A stretch of DNA of 64,000 nucleotides from Bacteroidota bacterium (GCA_023417935.1 JAEZDY010000022.1:1-64000), one strand, 5' to 3'. Shown: positions 25,840 to 35,069, counted from the first letter of the stretch. Notes: generated from the letters alone by a model not told the origin. Program-made: numbers and translations.

Positions 25840-27648
25840 ATGGATAAGATATACGGACAATACGGTGTGTTACTTGATATTAACCTTACCACCGGGGAAA
25901 TAAGAAAAACTCAAATCAGCAAGGAGGACTTAAAGAATTACTCAGGGGGCAGGGGACTAGGAATGAAGATTCTATGGGACCGTATTAAAGATCCTGGTAT
26001 AGATCCACTTGGACCTGAGAATCCGCTATGCTTCATGCCCGGACCATTCAGTGGTTTACCAATTCCTTCATCATCACGCACATGTGTAGTTGCAAAGTCC
26101 CCACGCACTTCCCCACTGAACAAAAAGTACCCACATGCTTCTACTGTTTCATATGCCAATATGGGTGGTTTCTTTGGTCCTGAAGTTAAATTTGCGGGAT
26201 ACGATGGAATAGTGGTAATGGGGAAGTCAGAATCACCGGTGTATATCCTGATTGAAGATGACAAAGTACAAATTATGAATGCCCGTCCATACTGGGGTAT
26301 GGGAACTGAGCACTTTGATAAAGTGCTTATTGATAAATATGGCAAGGGCTACCAATCGTGCTACATAGGACAGGGAGGTGAAAATTTGGTTTCATACGCC
26401 AGTGTGCTGAATACAGCTGCACGTGCTGCCGGTCGCGGAGGTGTAGGAGCTGTTATGGGCTCCAAGAACCTGAAGGCTATAGTAGTCAAAGGTTCACAAC
26501 AACCTAACCTGGCAAAGCATAAGATGTATCTTGATCTGCTTGACAAGGTAAGAACAGCTTTCCGTGAGGATACTGAGGGTGTTGGTCACTGGCGCGAAGG
26601 TGGAACTGCAAATGCCCTTCAATATTCAAGCGATAACGGTACAATGGCGGTTAAGAATTACAGAGAAGGCACCTTCAAGGAAATTGAAATGATCAATACA
26701 AAAGCTGCCAGAACACAGATATGGAAACGTGATTTTGCTTGTTTCTCTTGTCATCTTGCCTGCAAGAAGAGTGGTTTTGCCAAAGGTGCGTATGGAGGTG
26801 TTGTGCATGATGGTCCTGAATATGAAACAGGTACCATGGTGGGGGCAAACCTCCTTATATCTGATCTGGCCGGGCTAAACAAGATCATTTATGTATGCGA
26901 TGATTATGGTATTGACATCATTACTGCCGGTAATGTGCTGGGCTTTTTAATGGAAGCTCGGGAAAAAGGAATGATCGATATCAACTATCTCGATGGTATT
27001 GATCTCAAGTGGGGTGATGTTGATTCCTCTATTGCCATGATTCATAAAATTGTTAAACGTGAAAGTATTGGCAGGCTTGCCTCTATCGGTGTAAAAGCGC
27101 TGGCCGAGGATATTGGACAGGGTTCAGAAGCTTTTGCTATACATGTTAAGGGTCATGAATTGGCTGCATGGAATGTAAATACCAACGCTGAAAGAATGAT
27201 GATCACCTATGCTACTGCAAATAGAGGAGCCTGTCATCTGAACAGTTCAGGACCTTCACGACAAAACCATAGTGCCTTGCAGGATTCCCTGGGGGCATGC
27301 AGCTTTGCAGGCAATTGGTATAAGGATGATATCTCTTACAGAAACTTTGTAGAAGCTATTACCGGTGCTGAAATGACTGATGAAGAATTCAACCGTATTG
27401 GTGAACGTATCTTTAATCTTGAAAGGATGTTCAATAGCAGGGAAGGCTTTGACCGTGCAGATGATAAACTGCCCGGGCGTTTCTTTACTGATGCCCACAC
27501 CTATGGTAAAGGTGAAGGGGTATTGGCTACCCACGATGATTTTGAAGGATGGATTGAAAAGTATTACACTGATAGGGGTTGGGATGTTAAAACAGGCAAA
27601 CCTTCAGCGGAAAAACTTGCTGAGCTGGACCTGGAATTTACAATCTGA
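25840..27648 (+). CDS. Aldehyde:ferredoxin oxidoreductase family tungsten/molybdenum enzyme
   Basis: This 602-residue protein has the AOR N-terminal domain (LLDINLTTGEIRKTQIS, YSGGRGLGMKILWDR) with pterin-contact motif AARAAGRGGVGAVMGSKNLKA. The 4Fe-4S Cys motif FACFSCHLACKK (CX2CX3C) lies near residue 300, and the fourth ligand is probably in DSLGACSFAGNW near residue 490. Length fits the AOR family (about 600). Known reaction: oxidation of aldehydes to acids, or the reverse, with ferredoxin. Closely YdhV-like members have unknown substrates. No signal peptide; if it works with the Tat-leader ferredoxin it could be exported as a complex. A MOT1-type transporter upstream supports cofactor-metal supply. 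Confidence 0.9.
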   Translation: MDKIYGQYGVLLDINLTTGEIRKTQISKEDLKNYSGGRGLGMKILWDRIKDPGIDPLGPENPLCFMPGPFSGLPIPSSSRTCVVAKSPRTSPLNKKYPHASTVSYANMGGFFGPEVKFAGYDGIVVMGKSESPVYILIEDDKVQIMNARPYWGMGTEHFDKVLIDKYGKGYQSCYIGQGGENLVSYASVLNTAARAAGRGGVGAVMGSKNLKAIVVKGSQQPNLAKHKMYLDLLDKVRTAFREDTEGVGHWREGGTANALQYSSDNGTMAVKNYREGTFKEIEMINTKAARTQIWKRDFACFSCHLACKKSGFAKGAYGGVVHDGPEYETGTMVGANLLISDLAGLNKIIYVCDDYGIDIITAGNVLGFLMEAREKGMIDINYLDGIDLKWGDVDSSIAMIHKIVKRESIGRLASIGVKALAEDIGQGSEAFAIHVKGHELAAWNVNTNAERMMITYATANRGACHLNSSGPSRQNHSALQDSLGACSFAGNWYKDDISYRNFVEAITGAEMTDEEFNRIGERIFNLERMFNSREGFDRADDKLPGRFFTDAHTYGKGEGVLATHDDFEGWIEKYYTDRGWDVKTGKPSAEKLAELDLEFTI

Positions 27649-27651
27649 TCT

Positions 27652-27777
27652 AACCTGTTATTCATTGCCTGCGCAAATTATTAGATCCTATTTAACCTGT
27701 TATTCATTGCCGGTGCAAATTATTAGATCTGATATAACATGTTATTCATTGCCATTGCAATTTAATAGTTCTATGTC
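27652..27777 (+). repeat. Three tandem 42-bp repeats with a conserved mini-hairpin
   Basis: Units start at 27652, 27694 and 27736 (period exactly 42). Each contains GTTATTCATTGC, then a TTGC-N4-GCAA stem with a different four-base loop in each copy (CTGC, CGGT, CATT), then an AATTATTAGAT-like tail. The third unit is the most divergent. The array starts 4 nt after the AOR stop codon. The stem is kept while the loop varies, which argues for structure rather than coding. Confidence 0.8.
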
Positions 27778-27908
27778 AGAGCTTAGGATTGCAGTAATCC
27801 TTGCCAATAATTGAACTCAAGTATAGCGTAGCAACAATTCCTTGATAATTTTTTAAGGGAATGTGCCTGTTTGTTTGTTCCATACTTGTAGGAACAGATA
27901 ATCAGCAT

Positions 27909-28661
27909 ATGAAAAAGGATGAAGAAGAAGAAAGAACCAGTCTCATACAAACCCTGGATAATGTACTTGAAGGCCCGATAATCTTTCTAGGCTTTGTATG
28001 GTTGCTGCTCATCAGTGCTGAACTAATATGGGGGCTAAATCCGGCACTGGAGTTTGTGAGCTATGCTATATGGGGAATTTTTATAATCGACTTTCTTATC
28101 AAGTTTATACTGGCTCCACATAAACTCAAATTTTTTAAAACCAACTGGCTTACAGCCATATCGCTCATCATTCCTGCCATTCGACTTTTCAGGGTTCTAA
28201 GAGTACTACGTCTGATACGAGGTGTTCGATTAATAAGAGTGGTTTCATCGTTGAACCGAAGCATGAAAAGCCTTGCTGCAACAATGCAACGTAGGGGCTT
28301 TGCTTATGTGTTACTTTTATCAATAGCAGTAATTTTTGGTGGGGCTGCCGGCATGTTTGCCATTGAAAGAGGCAACCAGGGTTTTGAAACATACGGACTT
28401 GCGCTATGGTGGACAGCCATGAGAGTAATTACTTCAGGAAGCGACTTCTGGCCACTTACAGGTGAGGGCCGGGGATTGGCATTCATACTGGCCCTTTATG
28501 GTTATGCCATTTTTGGGTATGTAACTGCAACATTGGCAACATTCTTCATTGGACGAGATGCTGAAGACCGTTCAGCACCAATAGCTGGTGCAGAAGATCT
28601 ACAGGAATTGAAAAGAATGGTTGCTCAATTGAGCAAAAAGCTTGATGATAATGTTAAATAA
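27909..28661 (+). CDS. Voltage-gated-type ion channel with non-GYG selectivity filter
   Basis: The start at 27909 is preferred because the 16 extra codons back to 27861 are Cys-rich and unlike the family. The 250-residue product has the six-segment channel layout. S4 has Arg at 92, 95, 98, 101, 104, 107 and 110, one every three residues. The pore region is ALWWTAMRVITSGSDFWPL, so the potassium signature TVGYG is replaced by TSGSD (175-179). S6 and a short C-terminal coiled coil (LQELKRMVAQLSKKL) follow. It belongs to the ion_trans family; ion selectivity cannot be read from the filter. Monocistronic and convergent with the subtilase. Confidence 0.87.
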   Translation: MKKDEEEERTSLIQTLDNVLEGPIIFLGFVWLLLISAELIWGLNPALEFVSYAIWGIFIIDFLIKFILAPHKLKFFKTNWLTAISLIIPAIRLFRVLRVLRLIRGVRLIRVVSSLNRSMKSLAATMQRRGFAYVLLLSIAVIFGGAAGMFAIERGNQGFETYGLALWWTAMRVITSGSDFWPLTGEGRGLAFILALYGYAIFGYVTATLATFFIGRDAEDRSAPIAGAEDLQELKRMVAQLSKKLDDNVK

Positions 28662-28708
28662 GTTAAATGCCAGATTGGGAACCGGGTAAAATATGGTAAT
28701 CCTCTTTT

Positions 28709-30334
28709 TTATAATTGTCGACTTTGGTTCCTGGCAATGGCAAGTTTAATTGCTTCATAGGCACTTATAGTACCCCCGGTAACGGAGAGTTCTGAAAACT
28801 TACTTTTCTCCTTTTTCTTACCGGGAATATAAACCTTTAACTTAGGATATTTATTTACAGAGTTCAACAGAATATCTTTCAACTCGGATGCTGTAAGTTC
28901 AGGGAAGTATGACCATACCAGTGCAGCGACACCTGATACCACCGGTCCGGAAAAGCTTGTGCCGTCAGCCATATCGTATTTGCTCTCTGGATAAAGAGAT
29001 ACAATGTTTACACCGGGGGCATAAAGGTCAACAGTTGTTTTCCCATAATTTGTAAAACTCCCGCAAAAGTGCTTGTCTTTTTTATGTTGAGTTGAACCAA
29101 TCGTAAGCCAGTTTGTGGCAGCTCCACCATCCTGATAGGTTTTTGAAGGATAACAGTCAATCAAGTCCAGATTGTCGGCTTCATTTCCAGCTGATTTAAC
29201 GAGTAGTACATTCCGTTCATCTGCATACCTGATGGCATCATCCATAAGGTGACTGTACATAGAAAAGTACTTACCAAAACTCATGTTGATAATGTTGGCA
29301 CCATTATCCACTGCATACCTGATGGCAAGTGCTACATCCTTATCACGCTCATCACCATCTGGCACAACACGTAATACCATAATTTCTACATTGTTTGCAA
29401 TACCGTTAATGCCAATGTTATTATTGCGATTTGCTGCAATAATGCCTGAAACAAGTGTTCCATGGGATGATCTTTCACCTATAACATCATTGTTGCCATA
29501 GTGAATATCATTAATATCCGATGGATTATCAGCAATTATTAGTCGGGCATCAAAGTCTAAGTTAAGCCGGTAATCGAGATACTCATCCACATTCTTCTTA
29601 AAGGAGGTTATCTCATTGTAAGTGAATCCACTTTTAAATAGCTTTAAAAAGAAATCTCTCGACTGCTTCAGAGGTTCTTCATTAGTTTTAATAGCCTTAA
29701 CATCCTCTTCAGTAATTTCATCTTTTTTAAGGTATGCTTTCAATACTGTTTCAGGTCCTTTGATCCTTTGCTCAAATTGTTCCAGACCACTACGGTATGA
29801 AGCATACTTTTTATATTCATTATCATATTCAGCTTTGCACCGTAAATAGAGATCATAATGTTTCAAATCGTTAGCTTTCACTTCATTTCTGCTTGCAATA
29901 TTGCCAAAGCGAGGGGTTAATTCCCGAAGTATCCTAACATATTCCATGTTTTCCATCACTACATTTTCACCTTTGGCATTTCCAATAAAATTCCAGCCAT
30001 GCACATCATCTGCATATCCATTGTTATCATCATCCACTCCATTGCCTGCTATTTCATCGCTATTAATCCATATCTTCCCTGCAAGCTCAGGATGGTGAAT
30101 GTCAACGCCTCCATCTATCACGGCAACCACAATTTTCTTTGCAGGTGTTCTGCTATTAAGCAGTTGAGTATACGACTGTTCAACAGCAGCGCCTTCAATT
30201 TTATCAATTACCGGACTCAGGTTATACCAGTTAATATAAGCTTTATCGAGTGAATCGATAGATGATATTCCCCGTGGCTGGGCTGTTGCAGTAAAGGATA
30301 TTGCTACAAGTAATATAATAGTTAGTTGCTTCAT
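28709..30334 (-). CDS. S8 family subtilisin-like serine protease
   Basis: The start at 30334 opens a signal peptide (MKQLTIILL, ending TATAQ); an ATG at 30406 would precede it with an unlikely 24 residues. The 541-residue product has the catalytic triad D74 (AVIDGGVD), H291 (SSHGTLVSG) and S460 (GTSFSGP), with oxyanion N384 (SAGNEAD). An insertion of about 160 mostly helical, charged residues lies between Asp and His (about 125-270), as in a Bacteroidota subgroup of S8 peptidases. No T9SS domain, so it is periplasmic or exported by another route. A TATATTTG box lies 24 nt upstream. Confidence 0.92.
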   Translation of the reverse strand: MKQLTIILLVAISFTATAQPRGISSIDSLDKAYINWYNLSPVIDKIEGAAVEQSYTQLLNSRTPAKKIVVAVIDGGVDIHHPELAGKIWINSDEIAGNGVDDDNNGYADDVHGWNFIGNAKGENVVMENMEYVRILRELTPRFGNIASRNEVKANDLKHYDLYLRCKAEYDNEYKKYASYRSGLEQFEQRIKGPETVLKAYLKKDEITEEDVKAIKTNEEPLKQSRDFFLKLFKSGFTYNEITSFKKNVDEYLDYRLNLDFDARLIIADNPSDINDIHYGNNDVIGERSSHGTLVSGIIAANRNNNIGINGIANNVEIMVLRVVPDGDERDKDVALAIRYAVDNGANIINMSFGKYFSMYSHLMDDAIRYADERNVLLVKSAGNEADNLDLIDCYPSKTYQDGGAATNWLTIGSTQHKKDKHFCGSFTNYGKTTVDLYAPGVNIVSLYPESKYDMADGTSFSGPVVSGVAALVWSYFPELTASELKDILLNSVNKYPKLKVYIPGKKKEKSKFSELSVTGGTISAYEAIKLAIARNQSRQL

Positions 30335-30358
30335 TTGATAAATAGGATTTATGTGAAG

Positions 30359-30366
30359 CAAATATA
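30359..30366 (-). promoter_or_regulatory. Candidate -7 box TATATTTG of the subtilase gene
   Basis: TATATTTG fits TAnnTTTG with 24 nt to the ATG at 30334, a normal leader length. Confidence 0.5.
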
Positions 30367-30499
30367 AATAAAAAGGGGAACGAAACATAAGCGGCATATA
30401 ATGCAACAGGACTTAATTAATTTGCCGGTTTCACTATACGCCGCACCTTGAATTTATTGCCAGGTACTTATCCTGCACCTGGCTTTATTATTCTAAAGT

Positions 30500-31234
30500 T
30501 TAAATAGCATCTGCCTTTGGCTGTGACTTGGAGCTTTTTTGTGTCTCTGCCTGTAAGGCTTTCAATTGTGATTCAAATTTATTCTTCTGCTCTTCAAAAG
30601 CTTCGGTTGCGAGCTTCAAATTGGTTTTGAACTCATTACGCAGGTCTTCATTTGCTTTACTGAACTTTTCAGTAAGCAGTTCATTGGTTTTTTTCACATC
30701 ACCAGTGAACATGAATTTCAGGTCATCAACATTCTTGGTGATTACTCCTGAAATATCTGTCTTCATTTGCTCATTGCCGGTCTTAACAGTTTCAGTAATA
30801 GACATTTTTTCCCTGGTAATTCTCGATTTAAGCTGCCAGTATAGGAACAGTGTCACAAAAGCGACTACCAAAAAAGCTATAATCCAGTAAAGGGTGGTAT
30901 TGCTGATGGATTTACCTAAATAGTCAATCTTTTGTGTAGAGGTCATTTCAGTCTGGGTAATTCTATTGTCAAAATTACCTGAATACAACTCCAGCAATTC
31001 CTGGGTCTTCTTTAGATCAGCCTGAACCAACAGGAGTGATTCATTTGATGACGTTAACTGGTTATTGAGCTCTGTAATGGCTTTCTGATTAGCCCTAATC
31101 TGGCTTGTTAATTTGGCATTGGAATTTTCAAGTTGCACAACTTTGTTTGTAAGTTGCACAATTTCATTGTTCTGGGCAGGCAAGGTGAATGCAAAAGCTG
31201 CTAACAATACTAGTGACAAGATCATTTTTCTCAT
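30500..31234 (-). CDS. Secreted/membrane coiled-coil protein of unknown function
   Basis: The start at 31234 (MRKMILSLVLLAAFAFTLPAQ) gives a signal peptide; the frame is open back to 31405, but the preceding 57 codons look non-coding. The 244-residue product has a coiled coil (about 22-75; VVQLENSNAKLTSQIRANQK), one transmembrane helix (about 108-128; IIAFLVVAFVTLFLYWQL), and a long Lys/Glu-rich helical C-terminal part (FEEQKNKFESQLKALQAE). No catalytic motif. A 7-bp inverted repeat at 30459-30483 lies behind it but lacks a U-tract. Divergent from pstS. Confidence 0.6.
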   Translation of the reverse strand: MRKMILSLVLLAAFAFTLPAQNNEIVQLTNKVVQLENSNAKLTSQIRANQKAITELNNQLTSSNESLLLVQADLKKTQELLELYSGNFDNRITQTEMTSTQKIDYLGKSISNTTLYWIIAFLVVAFVTLFLYWQLKSRITREKMSITETVKTGNEQMKTDISGVITKNVDDLKFMFTGDVKKTNELLTEKFSKANEDLRNEFKTNLKLATEAFEEQKNKFESQLKALQAETQKSSKSQPKADAI

Positions 31235-31411
31235 AACAAAATGTGGTTTTAAGGTGTGAATCAATACAATGGCATATATAGATTTAATTGAAACTTTCCT
31301 GTAATCACTTGTAAGCCCCGGAAGGAAACTGCTATAGTGGGAATAAGCTTGGGACTCTGTTATATCGAGAACGATAAAAGTAATACAATAATTAAACAAA
31401 ATCAAGAAAGC

Positions 31412-31467
31412 TTAACCTTTTCGTAACATTTCCTTAAGATTCTCTTAATATAACGGGAATATTTTTG
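31412..31467 (+). promoter_or_regulatory. Pho-box-like operator (four 11-bp-phased TTAA repeats) plus -7 box
   Basis: Four hexamers at 31412 (TTAACC), 31423 (GTAACA), 31434 (TTAAGA) and 31445 (TTAATA) are spaced exactly 11 bp apart. A -7 element TATTTTTG follows at 31460-31467. Direct repeats of about 6 bp with 5-bp spacers next to the -10 region are the known layout of PhoB/PhoP sites. No TTTG -33 element is present, as expected for an activator-dependent promoter. The operon behind it is pst-phoU. Confidence 0.7.
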
Positions 31468-31485
31468 CACCATAAAAAACAGGTA

Positions 31486-32463
31486 ATGAAACTAATGAAT
31501 TTAAGAATTAAAAATTTTGCGGTTCCGGTGTTGTTGCTTGCACTGCTTGCATCATGTGGTGAACCCCGTAAAGCCGGAGATAAAGAAGGATCAATATCTA
31601 TTGATGGTTCAAGTACAGTGTATCCGGTAACGGAAGCTGTTGCTGAAGAATATATCGCCATCAATCCCCGTGTAAGAGTCACCGTTGGTGAATCAGGAAC
31701 CGGTGGAGGCTTTAAGAAGTTCAGTCGTGGTGAAATTGATATTAACGATGCCTCCCGTGCTATAAAACAAAGTGAAATTGATCAGGCTGCCGCCAACAGT
31801 ATTAGCTATGTGGAATTGCTTATTGCATATGACGGTATGGCTATAGTGGTTAATCCCGCAAATGACTGGGCAAGTGACATCACTGTTGCCGAACTTAAAA
31901 AATTATGGGAACCAGCAGCACAAGGTGTCATCACCCGCTGGAATCAAATACGCAGTGATTGGCCCGACAAGGAGATTCATCTATATGGTGCCGGAACTGC
32001 TTCAGGTACATTTGATTATTTCACGGAAGCAATTATGGGTGAAGCAAAACAATGCCGTGGCGATTATACTGCCAGTGAGGACGATAATGTTTTAGTACAA
32101 GGTGTTGCTTCCGATGATGGAGCATTAGGCTTTTTCGGACTGTCATACTTTGAAAACAACAAGGATAAGCTAAAGCTGCTGGCTGTTGATGATGAAGATC
32201 CATCAAATGGCGAGGGTGCAATTATACCAACCCTTGAAACTGTGAAGAATAAAACATACACTCCACTTTCACGCCCATTATTTATCTATGTAAACAGCAA
32301 AGCTGCTGAAAAAGAAATTGTACAGGACTTCGTGAAATTTTACCTTGATAATACTGCAACGCTTGCAAGTGAAGTAGGTTATATTCCACTGGCTGAGGAT
32401 GAAACAGCCCAGGTTAAAGCAAAATGGTCAGATTTTATTAATACTCTGCAACATGTGAACTAA
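31486..32463 (+). CDS. pstS: Phosphate-binding lipoprotein PstS
   Basis: The ATG at 31486 (or the next at 31495) is preferred to an upstream TTG at 31465, which overlaps the -7 box. The 325-residue product has a lipobox (LLALLASC) and the PstS phosphate-binding motif SIDGSSTVYPVTEAVAEEY. VGESGTGGGFKKFSRGEIDINDASRAI follows, and DGMAIVVNP further on. It is the periplasmic phosphate-binding component of the ABC importer. First gene of the pstS-C-A-B-phoU-porin unit. Confidence 0.95.
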   Translation: MKLMNLRIKNFAVPVLLLALLASCGEPRKAGDKEGSISIDGSSTVYPVTEAVAEEYIAINPRVRVTVGESGTGGGFKKFSRGEIDINDASRAIKQSEIDQAAANSISYVELLIAYDGMAIVVNPANDWASDITVAELKKLWEPAAQGVITRWNQIRSDWPDKEIHLYGAGTASGTFDYFTEAIMGEAKQCRGDYTASEDDNVLVQGVASDDGALGFFGLSYFENNKDKLKLLAVDDEDPSNGEGAIIPTLETVKNKTYTPLSRPLFIYVNSKAAEKEIVQDFVKFYLDNTATLASEVGYIPLAEDETAQVKAKWSDFINTLQHVN

Positions 32464-32557
32464 TGTTCGGTAACACAGCACCCGCACGGCTAATTCCTAA
32501 CCATCTGTATACAGGGGATATATATAAAATCGTACCAGAGATACCGACTTTACCAAT

Positions 32558-33436
32558 ATGAGGAAGACTAAAGAAAAAATAATTGAGAAACTATTGGCTG
32601 CCAGCGGGCTGATGACTGTACTTACTACAGTTGGAATTCTGGTTATCCTGGTTTATGAAACAAGCAAGTTCTTTGCCGATGTATCAGTTTGGGAGTTTTT
32701 TACAAGTACAGAGTGGACACCATTATTTTCAAAAAAGGAATTCGGGATCTGGCCTTTGCTTTCTGCCACTTTTCTCACTTCGCTCATTGCATTATTGGTT
32801 GCTCTACCTGTTGGTTTAAGTATTGCTATATACCTTAATGAATACGCTAACCGAAGCTTTCGTAAAACAGTCAAGCCAATGCTTGAGGTGTTGGCTTCTG
32901 TTCCTACAGTAGTTTATGGTTTTTTTGCTCTTACTATTGTAACACCTTTCCTTCAACAGTTTATACCCGGCCTCTCGGGCTTCAATTCACTATCTCCCGG
33001 TCTGGTTATGGGTATAATGATTATCCCTATGATTTCATCACTGAGTGAAGATGCCTTGTTTGCAGTACCACGAACTCTGCGTGATGCATCATACGGCATG
33101 GGGGCTACCAGGTTTCAAACGGTTTTTAGAGTATTGATTCCATCAGCTTCATCAGGTATCATTGTTTCGGTAATTCTTGCTGTATCAAGGGCCATTGGTG
33201 AAACTATGATAGTTGCCATTGCAGCCGGCCAACAGCCAAACTTTACTTTTAATCCCTTGGTGCCTGTTGAAACAATTACAACTTATATTGTTCAGGTGAG
33301 TCTTGGAGATGTACCCAGAGATTCACTTGAATACCGTACCATTTTCGCTGCCGGGATGGTATTGTTTGTGCTCACTTTTGTAATGAACAACATAAGTCTC
33401 TGGCTTAAACGCAAATATCACAGGCAATATGAATAG
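32558..33436 (+). CDS. pstC: Phosphate ABC transporter permease PstC
   Basis: This 292-residue membrane protein has six hydrophobic segments and the permease EAA-type loop (RDASYGMGATRFQTVFRVLIPSA). ASVPTVVYGFFAL is typical of PstC. It lies 94 nt behind pstS and its 3' end overlaps the pstA start by 8 nt, indicating coupling. Confidence 0.95.
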   Translation: MRKTKEKIIEKLLAASGLMTVLTTVGILVILVYETSKFFADVSVWEFFTSTEWTPLFSKKEFGIWPLLSATFLTSLIALLVALPVGLSIAIYLNEYANRSFRKTVKPMLEVLASVPTVVYGFFALTIVTPFLQQFIPGLSGFNSLSPGLVMGIMIIPMISSLSEDALFAVPRTLRDASYGMGATRFQTVFRVLIPSASSGIIVSVILAVSRAIGETMIVAIAAGQQPNFTFNPLVPVETITTYIVQVSLGDVPRDSLEYRTIFAAGMVLFVLTFVMNNISLWLKRKYHRQYE

Positions 33437-34286
33437 AACAAAGAAAAACAGACTTAATGATTCACTTTTCAAGTACTTTGGTATTTTCAATACTTTCCTT
33501 GGATTAGTGATTCTTGCGGTGTTTATCATTATTATATTGCAAACAGGTCTATCACGCCTTAGCTGGGATTTCATAACATCACTGCCCTCGCGCTTCCCTG
33601 AAAAGGCAGGTATATACACTGCACTCATAGGTACATTCTGGATGTTGGCCCTCACAATAATTTTCTCGGTAACTCTGGGCGTTTCCGCCGGTATATACCT
33701 TGAGGAATATGCAAAGAAAGGCTTCTTTTCACGGATGCTCGAAATAAATATCTCAAATCTGGTAGGGGTACCCTCAGTTATATATGGCATTCTCGGATTG
33801 GCATTCTTCAACAGGTATCTGGGACTGGGGGGAAGTCTGCTGGCCGGAAGTTTCACCCTTTCATTGCTAATCATTCCTGTTATAATAGTCACCACCCGTG
33901 AATCGCTAAAAGCAGTTCCCCGCACTATTAAAGAGGCAGCTTATGCCCTCGGTGCAACAAGGTGGCAAACCATTAGCAAGCAACTTTTGCCTGCAGCTTC
34001 AGGAAGCATTGTTACAGGTGTTATCCTCGCATTGGCCAGGGCAATAGGTGAGGCAGCACCATTGATTGTTGTTGGTGCGCTCGTATATGTCCCGTTTATT
34101 CCACATTCACCTCTTGATGATTATACCTTACTGCCAATACAAATATTCAACTGGACCTCCCGACCACAGCCGGAGTTTCAGGTAAACGCGTCAGCAGGAA
34201 TCATCGTCCTTCTATTCCTTACATTTGTCCTCAATGGTATAAGTGTACACTTACGCAACAAGTGGCAGAAAAAAGTTAAATGGTAA
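33429..34286 (+). CDS. pstA: Phosphate ABC transporter permease PstA
   Basis: This 285-residue membrane protein has six segments, LVGVPSVIYGILGLAFF, and the EAA loop KEAAYALGATRWQTISKQLLP. The extra extracytoplasmic loop near the C-terminus (YVPFIPHSPLDDYTLLPIQIFNW) identifies PstA rather than PstC. It overlaps pstC by 8 nt and is followed by pstB after 10 nt. Confidence 0.95.
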   Translation: MNRTKKNRLNDSLFKYFGIFNTFLGLVILAVFIIIILQTGLSRLSWDFITSLPSRFPEKAGIYTALIGTFWMLALTIIFSVTLGVSAGIYLEEYAKKGFFSRMLEINISNLVGVPSVIYGILGLAFFNRYLGLGGSLLAGSFTLSLLIIPVIIVTTRESLKAVPRTIKEAAYALGATRWQTISKQLLPAASGSIVTGVILALARAIGEAAPLIVVGALVYVPFIPHSPLDDYTLLPIQIFNWTSRPQPEFQVNASAGIIVLLFLTFVLNGISVHLRNKWQKKVKW

Positions 34287-34296
34287 AAACAACAAA

Positions 34297-35049
34297 ATGA
34301 ATCAGTTAATTGCAAAAAATATAAATGTATGGTACGGCGATAATCATGCCTTGCAGGATGTATCAATGGTAATTGAACCATACCAGGTAACGGCCCTTAT
34401 AGGTCCTTCGGGCTGCGGTAAATCTACTTTCCTCAGGCTATTCAACCGCATGAACGATTATATCGACAACTTCAGGATGGAAGGGGAAATATTGATAAAC
34501 GAAACAAATATATACGACCCCACAGTAAATACTGAAGAGTTGCGAAAGAAAGTAGGAATGGTTTTTCAGAAACCAAATCCTTTTCCTTCAAGCATATATG
34601 AAAATGTTGCGTTTGGCATGCGCATCCAGGGCATGAACAAGAAATCTGAGCTGGATGAAGTGGTGGAAACTTCACTTAAAAAAGCTGTATTGTGGGATGA
34701 AGTAAAAGACAGCCTTAAAAAGCCTGCATTCTCACTTTCAGGTGGTCAGCAGCAGCGGCTGTGTATTGCACGTACACTGGCTGTAGAGCCTGAAGTAATA
34801 CTGATGGATGAACCGGCATCAGCACTCGATCCAATATCAACCAGTAAGCTTGAAAACCTTATATTTGAACTCAAGAAAAGCTATACAATTGTAATTGTCA
34901 CCCACAATATGCAACAGGCAGGACGTATTAGCGATAAAACAGCCTTCTTCTATATGGGGAGACTGATTGAGTATGATACCACCAAAAAAATGTTTCTTAA
35001 GCCTGCTCATTTGCAAACACAGAACTATATAACCGGACGATTCGGTTGA
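34297..35049 (+). CDS. pstB: Phosphate ABC transporter ATP-binding protein PstB
   Basis: The start at 34297 (MNQLIAKNINVWYG) matches the PstB N-terminus; the frame is open back to 34243 inside pstA. The 250-residue product has Walker A GPSGCGKST, the Q-loop KPNPFPSSIYENV, signature LSGGQQQR, Walker B VILMDEP and the switch His in VTHNMQQ. It powers phosphate import through PstCA. Confidence 0.96.
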   Translation: MNQLIAKNINVWYGDNHALQDVSMVIEPYQVTALIGPSGCGKSTFLRLFNRMNDYIDNFRMEGEILINETNIYDPTVNTEELRKKVGMVFQKPNPFPSSIYENVAFGMRIQGMNKKSELDEVVETSLKKAVLWDEVKDSLKKPAFSLSGGQQQRLCIARTLAVEPEVILMDEPASALDPISTSKLENLIFELKKSYTIVIVTHNMQQAGRISDKTAFFYMGRLIEYDTTKKMFLKPAHLQTQNYITGRFG

Positions 35050-35069
35050 AAAAATTAAAGACCTGAACT

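Noticed and set aside
27380..27814. 144-residue plus-strand frame running through the 42-bp repeats
   Set aside because: It overlaps the AOR gene in another frame for most of its length. The apparent repeat peptide only reflects that 42 is divisible by three.
30459..30483. GCCAGGT/ACCTGGC inverted repeat as terminator of the coiled-coil gene
   Set aside because: The stem is only 7 bp with an 11-nt loop and no U-tract follows on the minus strand.
33323..33925. 200-residue minus-strand frame across pstC/pstA
   Set aside because: It is antisense to two clear permease genes and has no signal or domain.
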